From Anaerolineae bacterium (lineage in GTDB: Bacteria > Chloroflexota > Anaerolineae > Aggregatilineales > Phototrophicaceae): DNA of 9,271 nucleotides. The position numbers were made by a program, and so were the translations under genes. Below the pieces are notes generated by a model that did not search any database, was not told the origin of the DNA, and saw nothing but the letters and a program-made list of their open reading frames with translations. Positions 1 to 6,175 of this stretch are shown in pieces. The stretch spans positions 1 through 9,271 of the forward strand of contig JALONY010000120.1 in NCBI GenBank assembly GCA_025454715.1, in the 5' to 3' direction. Numbering within the stretch: the first letter of the stretch is position 1; each line of letters starts with the position of its first letter.

Positions 1-1
1 G

Positions 2-280
2 CAGGCCATGGCGTGGAGCGTGTTTTATGCGCCGCACGCCGTGGTGATTGACGGCGAGGCGGAGTGGCTGGACGACGCGCTGAACGAATTGCTGAGCGTC
101 ACCGGCCCGTCGGCGCGTGGCCGTGATGTGATCGTGCGCGTCGGCGGTGCGCCGTTTGCGCTCAATGTGCCGGAGTTCATCGACTTCGTGCGCTTGCCGC
201 TGGATGTCTCGGGCGAGGCGCTGGCGCACGCCATCAGCGCGGCGGTGCAAGGCGCCCGCTTGCCGAAGGTGCTGGCGTAA
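2..280 (+). CDS. C-terminal part of an unrecognised protein (cut by left edge)
   Basis: The reading frame is open to the left edge. An in-frame ATG at position 8 has no ribosome binding site before it, so this is more likely the last 90 or so residues of a longer protein than a complete small one. The visible part is soluble-looking, with mixed hydrophobic and acidic residues and no membrane segment, signal peptide or cysteine. It contains an Asp/Glu-rich helix (VIDGEAEWLDDALNELL), then a strand-like stretch (DVIVRVGGAPFALNV), and ends in an Ala-rich helix closing with PKVLA. I recognise no family. It stops at a TAA and faces the etfA gene tail to tail across a hairpin terminator, so it is not in the same transcript as the genes to its right. 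High GC at third codon positions supports real coding. Confidence 0.6.
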   Translation, partial: QAMAWSVFYAPHAVVIDGEAEWLDDALNELLSVTGPSARGRDVIVRVGGAPFALNVPEFIDFVRLPLDVSGEALAHAISAAVQGARLPKVLA

Positions 281-283
281 GGC

Positions 284-310
284 GGGGGATGGGCGCGTGG
301 CTCATCCCCC
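284..310. terminator. Hairpin between convergent genes
   Basis: An 8-bp perfect inverted repeat, GGGGGATG at 284-291 and CATCCCCC at 303-310, encloses an 11-base loop. It sits in the 52-base gap between the plus-strand stop codon at 280 and the minus-strand etfA stop at 333. The plus-strand tail after it is only moderately T-rich (GTTTGGTTGG) and there is no run of T on the other side, so it is a plausible but not classic bidirectional terminator. Confidence 0.55.
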
Positions 311-332
311 GTTTGGTTGGCGGTGGGCTTGC

Positions 333-1361
333 TTACTTGCCCAAGCGCTTCTTGAGCTCGGCGGTCAGGGCGGGGACAATCTTGTAGATGTCGCCGACGA
401 TGCCGTAGCGCGCCAGCTTGAAGATGGGGGCGTCGCCGTCCTTGTTGATGGCGACGATGACCTTGCTGTTGCGCATCCCCGCTTGGTGCTGGATGGCGCC
501 GCTGATGGCGGTGGCGATGTACAGGTCTGGGGCGACCGTCTTGCCGGTCTGCCCGACCTGATGCGCGTAGTCGATGTACCCGGCATCGACCGCGGCACGG
601 CTGGCACCGACCGCGCCGCCCAGCACATCGGCCAGCGGCTTGAGCACGGTCTCGAACCCGTCTTTGGCCTTCCAGACATCCGGCTTGTCGGTGCCTGCCG
701 GGGCGTCCTTGGGGTTGTTGGCGATGCCGCGCCCACCGCTGACGATGATGGCGGCGTCACCGAGGTTGACCGTGCCGACCTCAACCTCGAACGACTCCAG
801 CTTGGCGGCGATGCTCGCCTCGGCCAGCACCGGCGCAACCGTCAGCACCTCACCGGTGCCGCCGACGGGGGCGGCGGGCTGGAAGGCGCGGGCGCGCACC
901 GTGACGAAAGCGGTGCCCTCGGCCACGGCGTCGCTCAAGATTTTGCCGGCATAGACCGGTCGTACCACCGTGACGTTGCCTGCGACCGCACCCAGCTCGA
1001 TGGCATCCGACAGCATGGCGCTGTCGGTATCGGCGGCGCTGGCGGCCAACAGCTCGCGCCCGGCACTGCTGGCGACGGCGACCACGGCCAACGGCGCGTG
1101 CTCCTTGACCAGCGCGCTCAGCAGGGCGGCATATGGCTCCAGCCGATAGGTCTCGAAGCTGGCGTCATCGCTGGCCAGCGCTTTGGCTGCGCCGCGGGTG
1201 AGGGCGTCTTGGGCGATGGCGGGGGCGTTCTTGCCCAGCACCAGCGCGGTGACCGACGCACCGAGAGTGCTGGCCAGCGCGTTGGCCGCGCCCAATGCTT
1301 CCCAGCTGGTCGGGCGGGCGTTGCCGTCGTGGGTCTCAATCCAAACCAAAACCGTGCTCAT
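333..1361 (-). CDS. etfA: Electron transfer flavoprotein, alpha subunit
   Basis: This 342-residue protein is the FAD-carrying subunit of the EtfAB heterodimer, which takes electrons from flavin dehydrogenases (such as acyl-CoA dehydrogenases) and passes them on, usually to ETF:quinone oxidoreductase. Residues 1-190 or so form the nucleotide-fold N-terminal domain. Residues 207-342 are the C-terminal FAD-binding domain, with VSGGRG (207-212), [11 protein letters not shown] (252-262), [16 protein letters not shown] (268-283), the alpha-subunit signature [10 protein letters not shown] (286-295), and [14 protein letters not shown] (301-314). The length is slightly above the usual 310-330. Ala285 sits where most relatives have Gly, just before ISGAIQH. 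The ATG lies 2 bases after the etfB stop and is preceded by GGAGAAGG inside the end of etfB, so the two are co-translated. The gene ends at the hairpin terminator. Family assignment is secure; the electron partner cannot be told from this window. Confidence 0.96.
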   Translation of the reverse strand: MSTVLVWIETHDGNARPTSWEALGAANALASTLGASVTALVLGKNAPAIAQDALTRGAAKALASDDASFETYRLEPYAALLSALVKEHAPLAVVAVASSAGRELLAASAADTDSAMLSDAIELGAVAGNVTVVRPVYAGKILSDAVAEGTAFVTVRARAFQPAAPVGGTGEVLTVAPVLAEASIAAKLESFEVEVGTVNLGDAAIIVSGGRGIANNPKDAPAGTDKPDVWKAKDGFETVLKPLADVLGGAVGASRAAVDAGYIDYAHQVGQTGKTVAPDLYIATAISGAIQHQAGMRNSKVIVAINKDGDAPIFKLARYGIVGDIYKIVPALTAELKKRLGK

Positions 1362-1363
1362 GG

Positions 1364-2143
1364 TTACAACACCTTCTCCGCCAGCAAGCGGTCAACCAAT
1401 TTCGCGGCCACGTCTTCGGGGTCACCGGTCAGCATCTCGACCTCGACGGTGCGAGCGGGCAGGTTGGCAAAGCGGGTGGTCTTGGCTTTGGCGCGCAAGC
1501 CCGACACGCCCAAATCGGCCAGCGACCAGACCGGGATGCTGGCTTTGGCGGCCTTGCGGATGCCCATGAACGACGGGTAACGCGGCTCGTTGATGTCTTT
1601 CATCACGCTGATGACGGCGGGCAAGCTGGCGCTGACGACTTGTTTGCCGCCCTCGACCAAGCGCTCGACCTTGAGGGTGCCCGCGGCATAATCGACCGAC
1701 ACAATTTTGGAGACGTAGCTGAGCATCGTCCAGCCCAGCTTGCGGGCGGTTTGGACGATGTGGCTGTCGGTGCCGACATCGACCGACTCCTTGCCGAAAA
1801 TGACCAGCTTGGCGTCGCCCAGCTTGGTCACGGCGGCGGCGGCGGCGGTGGCATACGACAAGCTGTCGGTGGCATCCAGCGCGGCGTCGTCGATGCGGTA
1901 GGCCTCGTCCAAGCCCATGGCGAGGGCGTGCTTGAGCGCGTCGTCGTGCATCGGGGCACCCACGGCGATGGCGGCGGATTTGCCGCCCGCCTTACCGGCT
2001 TGTTGGATGGCTTCTTCGAGCGAATATTCATCCCACGGGTTGACGACCGTGGCGGCGCCGCCCCATGTGACTGCACCGTCGCCGCCGACCTCGACTTTAG
2101 CGGCGGTGTCGGGCGTGCTGCGCGTAAAGGTCACGATACGCAA
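1364..2143 (-). CDS. etfB: Electron transfer flavoprotein, beta subunit (TTG start)
   Basis: This is the beta subunit of ETF, which binds AMP (or a second FAD in bifurcating types) and provides the docking site for dehydrogenases. I place the start at a TTG at 2143, giving 259 residues. The sequence then begins MRIVTFTRSTPDT, matching the usual MKIVVxxKQVPDT opening, and GGAGGA lies 7 bases upstream. The frame is open 42 codons further upstream, but that stretch crosses the intergenic promoter region and has no family similarity. Visible landmarks are NPWDEYSLEEAI (35-46), GKESVDVGTDS (117-127), the signature region EGGKQVVSASLPAVIS (164-179), NEPRYPSFMGIRKA (185-198), and a helical C-terminal arm (229-259) that wraps the alpha subunit in known structures. 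The segment GTDSHIVQTARKLGW differs from the DxxQxG type found in many ETFs. etfA follows after 2 bases. Confidence 0.95.
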   Translation of the reverse strand: MRIVTFTRSTPDTAAKVEVGGDGAVTWGGAATVVNPWDEYSLEEAIQQAGKAGGKSAAIAVGAPMHDDALKHALAMGLDEAYRIDDAALDATDSLSYATAAAAAVTKLGDAKLVIFGKESVDVGTDSHIVQTARKLGWTMLSYVSKIVSVDYAAGTLKVERLVEGGKQVVSASLPAVISVMKDINEPRYPSFMGIRKAAKASIPVWSLADLGVSGLRAKAKTTRFANLPARTVEVEMLTGDPEDVAAKLVDRLLAEKVL

Positions 2144-2150
2144 GGCAAAA

Positions 2151-2156
2151 TCCTCC
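2151..2156 (-). promoter_or_regulatory. Ribosome binding site deciding the etfB TTG start
   Basis: Read on the minus strand this is GGAGGA, followed by 7 bases (TTTTGCC) and the TTG at 2143-2141. It is the strongest Shine-Dalgarno match near the gene and coincides with the expected start of the ETF beta family. It therefore favours this TTG over any upstream in-frame codon. Confidence 0.8.
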
Positions 2157-2189
2157 GTCAGTAAAAAGTGTCTTTCAAATGACGATTCG

Positions 2190-2201
2190 ATTGTACACAA
2201 T
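2190..2201 (-). promoter_or_regulatory. Candidate etfBA promoter -10 overlapping a 12-bp palindrome
   Basis: The minus strand reads TACAAT at 2195-2190, a good -10 hexamer (5 of 6 to TATAAT), about 47 bases before the etfB start. No good -35 lies at the right distance; TGTTCT at 2218-2213 is weak. The -10 lies inside an inverted repeat, ATTGT-AC-ACAAT at 2190-2201, with 5-bp arms. A protein bound there would block polymerase, so it is a candidate operator. It is not a recognisable Fur, PerR or Zur box, so linking it to the Fur-family gene next door is inference only. Confidence 0.4.
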
Positions 2202-2240
2202 GCCCAACCGACAGAACAGGCCAAGCGGGTGGTGCGGGCG

Positions 2241-2684
2241 TCAGCTTTCGGTTGGGCGGCAGGCGGCACACAAGCCGTAAAACTCGAGCAGGTGGCCTGA
2301 AATCGTCACGCCGGTCTCGCCTTGTAGGCGGGCGGCCAGCGCGTCGAGCCCACAGTCCTCGAACTCGGTGACTTGGCCACAGCCCGTGCACACGATGTGA
2401 TGATGGTGGCCATCGGGCAGGAGCACGAACACCGGTGCGCCGCTGCCATCGACGAAGGTCGGGCGGATGATGGACAAGCGCGACAAGGTGTCGAGGGTGC
2501 GGAAGACGCTGGCGCGCCCAATCGAGGGGTCGAGCTGGGCGACGGCCTCGAGGACTTGCGCCGAGGTCATGTGGCCGCCGGTCTGCTCTAAGGCGGCGAG
2601 GACGGTTTGGCGGGCGTGGGTGATTTTGTAGCCTGCGTCGCGCAGGCGCTGGAGGCGTTTGGAGTCGGGCATGGCGGGGGTCAT
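2241..2684 (-). CDS. Fur-family metal-dependent transcription regulator
   Basis: This 147-residue protein has the normal Fur-family length and layout. An N-terminal winged helix (about 9-85) has its recognition helix around SIGRASVFRTLDTLSRL (54-70), matching the family's xxATVYRTLxxL with Phe for Tyr. A C-terminal metal-binding and dimerisation domain follows. It contains the His-rich DGHHHHIVC (91-99), two CxxC pairs typical of the structural zinc site (Cys99/Cys102 and Cys139/Cys142), acidic EFED (107-110) and His131 in GHLLEFYGLC. These regulators bind DNA when loaded with iron, zinc or manganese, or sense peroxide; sequence alone does not say whether this is Fur, Zur or PerR. The ATG overlaps the stop of the lipoprotein gene (ATGA) and has only a weak ribosome binding site, so translation is probably coupled. 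A later ATG (codon 5) has no better site. etfB begins 97 bases downstream. Confidence 0.9.
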   Translation of the reverse strand: MTPAMPDSKRLQRLRDAGYKITHARQTVLAALEQTGGHMTSAQVLEAVAQLDPSIGRASVFRTLDTLSRLSIIRPTFVDGSGAPVFVLLPDGHHHHIVCTGCGQVTEFEDCGLDALAARLQGETGVTISGHLLEFYGLCAACRPTES

Positions 2685-3211
2685 TCTTGCTCGGCGTCAC
2701 ATTTTAGGACACGGATGAAATCGGTGTGGTAGGTGGCGCTGGCTCCCGCGGGGCGCACTTGCACGCGGATGCGATAGCCCGGGATGCCCGGGGCGGCGGT
2801 TGCGCCTTCGGGGGTGGGGGGTTGGGCGGTGCAGCCCAGCGCGGAGTCCGGCCACGTCACCGCTTCGACCGAGACGACCCGGATGCGCTCTGGGGCGAGG
2901 TCTTGTTCTTGGGCAAAGCGCAACACGGCCAACGCGCCCAGTTCTTCGGCGATGGGGTCGGTGGGGGTGCCCAACGGCGCGGGGGCGCTGAGGGTGCGTT
3001 GCGCGGCCTGCGTCTGCGCGATGTCGGCAGCCGAGGGCGGCAGGGTGACGGTCGCGGTCGGGGCGGGGGGTTGGGTCGGGGTCGGGGTGGGTGCGGCGGT
3101 GTTGAGCGGCTGGGTCGGTGGCAAGGTGGTGGGAGGTGGGGGCGTGGCTGGGGCACACGCCGCCAACAGCAGGGCGGTCATCAGCAACACGGCTGGGGCG
3201 ATGGCGCGCAT
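2681..3211 (-). CDS. Proline/threonine-rich lipoprotein
   Basis: The start is the ATG at 3211, giving 176 residues, because it opens directly on a lipoprotein signal: MRAIAPAVLLMTALLLAAC, with lipobox LAAC and the lipidated Cys at 19. The open frame continues 42 codons upstream into the intergenic gap, but this stretch lacks protein character. Residues 20-60 are a Thr/Pro-rich tether (PTPTPTQPPAPTATVTLPP) of the kind that holds surface proteins off the membrane. The C-terminal half holds a small domain with VSVEAVTWPDSALGC (113-127), GIPGYRIRVQV (142-152), TYHTDF and Cys171. The W-x-DS-x-LGC ... GYRI ... C pattern matches, from memory, a domain seen in other Chloroflexota lipoproteins; its function is unknown to me, and the two cysteines could form a disulfide. 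The ribosome binding site is weak. The stop overlaps the Fur-family start. Confidence 0.8.
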   Translation of the reverse strand: MRAIAPAVLLMTALLLAACAPATPPPPTTLPPTQPLNTAAPTPTPTQPPAPTATVTLPPSAADIAQTQAAQRTLSAPAPLGTPTDPIAEELGALAVLRFAQEQDLAPERIRVVSVEAVTWPDSALGCTAQPPTPEGATAAPGIPGYRIRVQVRPAGASATYHTDFIRVLKCDAEQE

Positions 3212-3273
3212 GGGGTCTCTTTGGCATGGGCGGGGAAGTGCGTGGCACCCCCCCGCTGAGGTGGGCAGGGCGG

Positions 3274-3588
3274 TTAGGACGCGCCGCGAATGCCGAGCTT
3301 GGCCTCGAGTTCCGAGGCGTTCAGCTCTAGCACGCACAGGACTTTATCGGGCTGGTTGTGGCCAGCCACGATCTCGATTTGCTTGGGGGTGACACCCAGC
3401 ACACTGGCGAACAATTCGACCAATTCGGTATTGGCCTCTGGGGCATCGGCAGAATCGGCGGTGAGGCGCACGCGCAACGCGCCATCGTCGTTGCTGCCGG
3501 TGATTTCGGCGGTGTCGGAGCGGGTGACGACGCGCACAGCGAAGGCGGCGCCACTTTTAGCCGAGGTGATTTGGAATTTGCGATCCAT
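3274..3588 (-). CDS. DUF167 (YggU-like) family protein
   Basis: The ATG at 3588 gives 104 residues and has AAGGA 7 bases upstream (CAAGGATTTATCC before the ATG); the 25 codons of open frame before it contain the promoter region. The sequence follows the DUF167 layout: a basic strand region (SGAAFAVRVVTRSDTAEITG, about 11-30), a second strand pair (GALRVRLTADS, 35-45), the AN motif followed by a helix (EANTELVELFASVLGV, about 50-65), then IEIVAGHNQPDKVLCVLEL (about 70-88). Usual relatives have G-K/R-AN and GxxSRxK; here these read PEAN and GHNQPDK, so several conserved basic residues are missing. The family is small, soluble and of unknown biochemical role. It lies 62 bases upstream of the lipoprotein gene on the same strand and probably shares its transcript. 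Confidence 0.75.
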   Translation of the reverse strand: MDRKFQITSAKSGAAFAVRVVTRSDTAEITGSNDDGALRVRLTADSADAPEANTELVELFASVLGVTPKQIEIVAGHNQPDKVLCVLELNASELEAKLGIRGAS

Positions 3589-3651
3589 GGGATAAATCCT
3601 TGTCTGCGCCCGCATGGTCAAAGAGCAGGCTGATGGGTTCGAGACACTACC

Positions 3652-3657
3652 ACTATA
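3652..3657 (-). promoter_or_regulatory. Candidate -10 for the DUF167-lipoprotein-fur transcript
   Basis: The minus strand reads TATAGT (5 of 6 to consensus) in the 78-base gap between the VWA gene stop (3667) and the DUF167 start (3588), the most AT-rich stretch nearby. The best -35 at about 18 bases is TGGGTT, which is poor. If used, the 5' leader would be about 57 bases. Confidence 0.35.
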
Positions 3658-3666
3658 CCGCAAATA

Positions 3667-5610
3667 TTACCGCGAAACCCATGTCTTTTGCCGAGTGGGT
3701 TTCGGGCGTTTGGCGGGTGGGGTAGGCAGGCGTTGGCGGCGGTGATATTGCTCCCATTCCAGCAACAGAATGGCCAGCGCCAGCAAGGCCACCCACGGCC
3801 ACAGTTCGAGCGGTTGTTGCTCATCGGCGGCGTTGGTTTGTAGGGGTTGCCCGCCGAGGCTGGCACTGCGCGGGGCGATGTCGCTCTCGGATGGGCTGAA
3901 CAGGTTGACGGCGAACGACTCGGACTGGGTTGGCTGACCCTGACGGATGGCCTCGACGGTGTAGACCCCCAGTTGGTCGGTTTCGGCGAAGGTCATCTCG
4001 CGCCCGAGGACGGGCAATTCGCGCACGCTGCCGTCCGGCAAGGTGACGCGCAAGGTGTCGGCGTCGAGCGGGGGGCGTAAGGGGTGCGGGCGCTCGGCCT
4101 GACCGGTGCCGTCATCGGCCATGCTGGCGGGCTTGAAGCTGTCGATCAGGTTGGTCATCAGGATTGGGAAGGCGATATTGAGCGGCAGGTCGCTCTCGGA
4201 CAGGGCGAAGGCGAACACGGCGGCCTGTTGCCCGCCTCGCTCACCGGCCACGACCAATGGCGCGCCGTCCTCGGTCGTGATGAGCGGTTGCGCCCAAGCG
4301 ATGGAGTCGAGGGCGCGGTAGCTCAAGACCGAGACGGTGGAGACATCGACGAAGGCCGTGCGTGGGTCGTCGGTGGTGCGCAGGCTACTGCCGGTGGTCG
4401 GGCTTTCGGCGACGGTGAACCAGCCCGCAAGGTCGGTGGGCGGGGCGATAAACAGCAGGTCGGGCGCGGTGGGCAAGCGCTCCGGCAGGGTGCGGTCGAA
4501 CACGATCACGTCGAACGGCTGGGCGGGCAAGGCGTTGCTGGGCGAGGCGCGAAAGGCGCGTACCCCCGGGAGCAGGCTGAGCACCTGCTCTAGAAACAGG
4601 TTTCCCTCGCTGACCAGCAGGATATTGATGGCGGTGTCCTCGCGCAGCACGACCGAGGCGGTGTCGTCGAGCGGCAGGAGGTCGCGGCTGGCCGAGCTGA
4701 CCGAAGGGCTGATGTTGGCGGTCAGGACGCGCACGTCGTCGGGCAGTGGGGCGTTGGAGACGATGGGCAGCGAGGTACCGGCGGGCACGCTGTACCGCTC
4801 ACTGACCAGCGGCAAGGCGTCTACGTTGGCGCGCAGGATGAACACGACCTCGGCATCGACGACGCCGGTGTTGGTCAGCTCGGCGAACAACTGCGGTTGC
4901 CCACCCGGCAGGGCGCGCACGGATAAAGCCGAGATGGCGATGTTTTCGCTGGCCGTCCCGACCGGCACGACCGATACCCGCCCTTGAATCAGGCTGGCGT
5001 CGAAGCTGGCGGTCTCGGTGAGGCCACCATCGGTAAACAGGACGACTGCAAAGTCGGGCTGGTCTTGTGCCCCGGCACCGGCCAAGGTCAGGGCGGCCAG
5101 CCAATCGGCCTCACCAGCCCCGACTCGCGCTTGTTGCAAGGCGTTGCGGACGGCGTTGCGGTCGGTGGTGTAGGGGGTGAGCAGTTCGGGGCGGGCGGCG
5201 GCGCGGATGACCGTGATTTCGGTGTCGCCGGAGAGGGTGTCGAGCAAGGCTTGGGCTTGGGCGCGGGCGGCCTCGAAGCGGGTCTGGCCGTCGCCGCCGT
5301 CGGTGGCGGCCATGCTGGCCGACGCATCCAGCACGAACGCGACCCGCGCCGCGCTCAGGGCGGGCACGCTCACGAACGGGCGCATCAAGGCCAAGACCAG
5401 CAACGCGAGGATGAGCAATTGCAAGAACAGCAACAGGTTGCGGCGCAGGCGTTGCCACGGGGTGTTGGCCTCTTGGTCTTGCAAGACTTGGCGCCACAGA
5501 AAGGTACTGCTGACGATTTGCTCGCGGCGGCGCAGGCGCAGCATGTACATCAGCACGATGGGCACGGCCAAGACGAGGCCAATCAGGGCGATGGGGGCTA
5601 AGAACGACAC
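3667..5610 (-). CDS. BatA-like membrane protein with von Willebrand A domain
   Basis: I favour the GTG at 5610, giving 647 residues opening MSFLAPIALIGLVLAVPIVLMYML, because GAGG lies 6 bases before it; a GTG at 5622 (651 residues, no binding site) is the alternative. Numbering below uses the 651 form. Residues 6-82 are the BatA N-terminal domain: a membrane segment (7-29), RRREQIVSSTFLWR, then a second segment (63-80). A VWA domain follows, with MIDAS motif DASAS (99-103), a probable Thr at 152-153, and LFTDGG (195-200), so metal-dependent ligand binding looks intact. After beta-rich periplasmic regions there is an amidotransferase-like fold region (about 330-510), a further beta region, and a last membrane segment (about 606-622) with a basic tail. 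Relatives usually sit beside MoxR ATPase and DUF58 genes, which are absent here. Its function is probably assembly or stress-related at the membrane; the substrate is unknown. Confidence 0.88.
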   Translation of the reverse strand: MSFLAPIALIGLVLAVPIVLMYMLRLRRREQIVSSTFLWRQVLQDQEANTPWQRLRRNLLLFLQLLILALLVLALMRPFVSVPALSAARVAFVLDASASMAATDGGDGQTRFEAARAQAQALLDTLSGDTEITVIRAAARPELLTPYTTDRNAVRNALQQARVGAGEADWLAALTLAGAGAQDQPDFAVVLFTDGGLTETASFDASLIQGRVSVVPVGTASENIAISALSVRALPGGQPQLFAELTNTGVVDAEVVFILRANVDALPLVSERYSVPAGTSLPIVSNAPLPDDVRVLTANISPSVSSASRDLLPLDDTASVVLREDTAINILLVSEGNLFLEQVLSLLPGVRAFRASPSNALPAQPFDVIVFDRTLPERLPTAPDLLFIAPPTDLAGWFTVAESPTTGSSLRTTDDPRTAFVDVSTVSVLSYRALDSIAWAQPLITTEDGAPLVVAGERGGQQAAVFAFALSESDLPLNIAFPILMTNLIDSFKPASMADDGTGQAERPHPLRPPLDADTLRVTLPDGSVRELPVLGREMTFAETDQLGVYTVEAIRQGQPTQSESFAVNLFSPSESDIAPRSASLGGQPLQTNAADEQQPLELWPWVALLALAILLLEWEQYHRRQRLPTPPAKRPKPTRQKTWVSR

Positions 5611-5648
5611 GGCGCGCCTCACAGGGGGGCATGATAACGGATGGACTG

Positions 5649-5677
5649 ACCTTACCGCGGGGCGGCCTGCCGGTCAA
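5649..5677 (-). promoter_or_regulatory. Candidate promoter of the VWA gene
   Basis: On the minus strand TTGACC (5677-5672) is a near-consensus -35, followed at the ideal 17 bases by TAAGGT (5654-5649). The second hexamer keeps the three most conserved -10 positions (T1, A2, T6). It lies between the stop of the small membrane protein gene and the VWA start, about 40 bases before the latter. Confidence 0.5.
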
Positions 5678-5705
5678 CCATCCTAGCGCAAGCCTAACGG
5701 TTGGC

Positions 5706-6004
5706 TTACCAGCCGAGGTGTTGGCGCAGGGCGGTCAGGATGAGCATGGCCACCCCCCACGCGCCATAACCGACCAAGATGCACGGGATGAGCGCCCAGC
5801 CCGCCCGAAACGCCAGCCAGACCACGAAGATGAACAGCACGGTCGGGAACATGTTGAGGGTCATGGTCTTGGAGAAGTCGGCCATGCTTTGGCTGGTCTC
5901 GTCGCCACTGCCGACAATCCACAAGGCCAGCGGGATGTTGATGGGCATGGTGGCGGCGATGGCGGCGAACGTGCGCGAGTATTGGCGCTCCAGTCGATGG
6001 TCAT
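5706..6004 (-). CDS. Small three-segment membrane protein, apparent frameshift near start
   Basis: The frame ending at the TAA (5708-5706) encodes a hydrophobic protein with three likely membrane segments: around TFAAIAATMPINIPLALWIVG, NMFPTVLFIFVVWLAF and GWALIPCILVGYGAWGVAML. Its only in-frame ATG (5948) gives 80 residues, starts in the middle of the first segment and has no ribosome binding site. A well-placed start exists at 6004 (ATG with GAGGAG 6 bases upstream), but it is in another frame and stops after 46 codons. Adding one base between 5993 and 5992 joins them into MTIDLERQYSRTF..., a natural 99-residue protein. High third-position GC continues upstream of 5948. I therefore annotate the joined gene. 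The cause could be a sequencing error or a true one-base deletion. I do not recognise the family. It lies downstream of the tRNA terminator. Confidence 0.6.
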
Positions 6005-6039
6005 GGGGGGCTCCTCGTTGGCTGGGTGACCAGACACAC

Positions 6040-6064
6040 AAAACCGCCTGCGGGCGACAGGCGG
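6040..6064 (-). terminator. Intrinsic terminator after tRNA-Ser
   Basis: On the minus strand CCGCCTG (6064-6058), a 7-base loop and CAGGCGG (6050-6044) form a perfect 7-bp GC-rich stem, directly followed by TTTT then GTGTGT. AAAC before and GTTT after the stem may add pairs across a 2-base bulge. It starts 11 bases after the tRNA 3' end, so it should end the tRNA transcript and separate it from the small membrane protein gene. Confidence 0.8.
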
Positions 6065-6075
6065 CGTTTAAGGTG

Positions 6076-6162
6076 CGGAGAGAGCGGGATTCGAACCCGC
6101 GATGGCTGTGACACCATACTCGCGTTCCAGGCGAGCGCACTAGTCCACTATGCGACCTCTCC
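6076..6162 (-). tRNA. tRNA-Ser, anticodon GGA
   Basis: The 87-base cloverleaf can be folded by eye. The acceptor stem is GGAGAGG with TCTCTCC (one G-U pair) plus discriminator G. The D arm is GCA/TGC with GG in the loop. The anticodon stem CTCGC/GCGAG carries loop CTGGAAC, anticodon GGA, reading the serine codons UCC and UCU. A long variable arm of about 18 bases has an ATGG/CCAT stem, as expected for serine tRNAs (class II). The T arm is GCGGG-TTCGAAT-CCCGC. CCA is not encoded after the discriminator, so it must be added by the CCA-adding enzyme. A clear intrinsic terminator follows. The 5' end faces the bactofilin start, so the tRNA promoter must lie over that gene's 5' end; I could not pick a convincing one. 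Confidence 0.96.
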
Positions 6163-6175
6163 ATCCATGACCGAC

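Noticed and set aside
147..1580. Long plus-strand open frame (477 codons) covering etfA and part of etfB
   Set aside because: It lies antisense to clear etfBA coding sequence, has low-complexity Gly/Arg/Asp composition and matches no family. Such frames are common opposite GC-rich genes. The plus-strand frame at 1295-2164 is rejected for the same reason.
1831..1851. Run of GGC/GCC triplets within etfB
   Set aside because: It encodes a short Ala run in a helix and is probably codon-driven. There is no sign of a variable repeat from one sequence.
2144..2269. Upstream extension of etfB by 42 codons to an ATG at 2269
   Set aside because: It overlaps the end of the Fur-family gene and the candidate promoter and has no ETF similarity. 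The TTG at 2143 has a strong ribosome binding site and fits the family start.
4084..5601. Plus-strand open frames of about 170-205 codons opposite the VWA gene
   Set aside because: They are antisense to a protein with clear domains, and are rich in Gly, Gln and Arg as expected from the complement of GC-rich codons.
5779..6111. Plus-strand open frame ending in ERDSNPRWL
   Set aside because: The ending is another well-known false translation of tRNA sequence, and the rest is antisense to the small membrane protein.
6026..6175. N-terminal extension of the bactofilin frame through the tRNA, including the peptide GESGIRTRDG
   Set aside because: That peptide is the familiar false translation of a tRNA gene read from the opposite strand. 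The real protein begins at 6167 or 6176.
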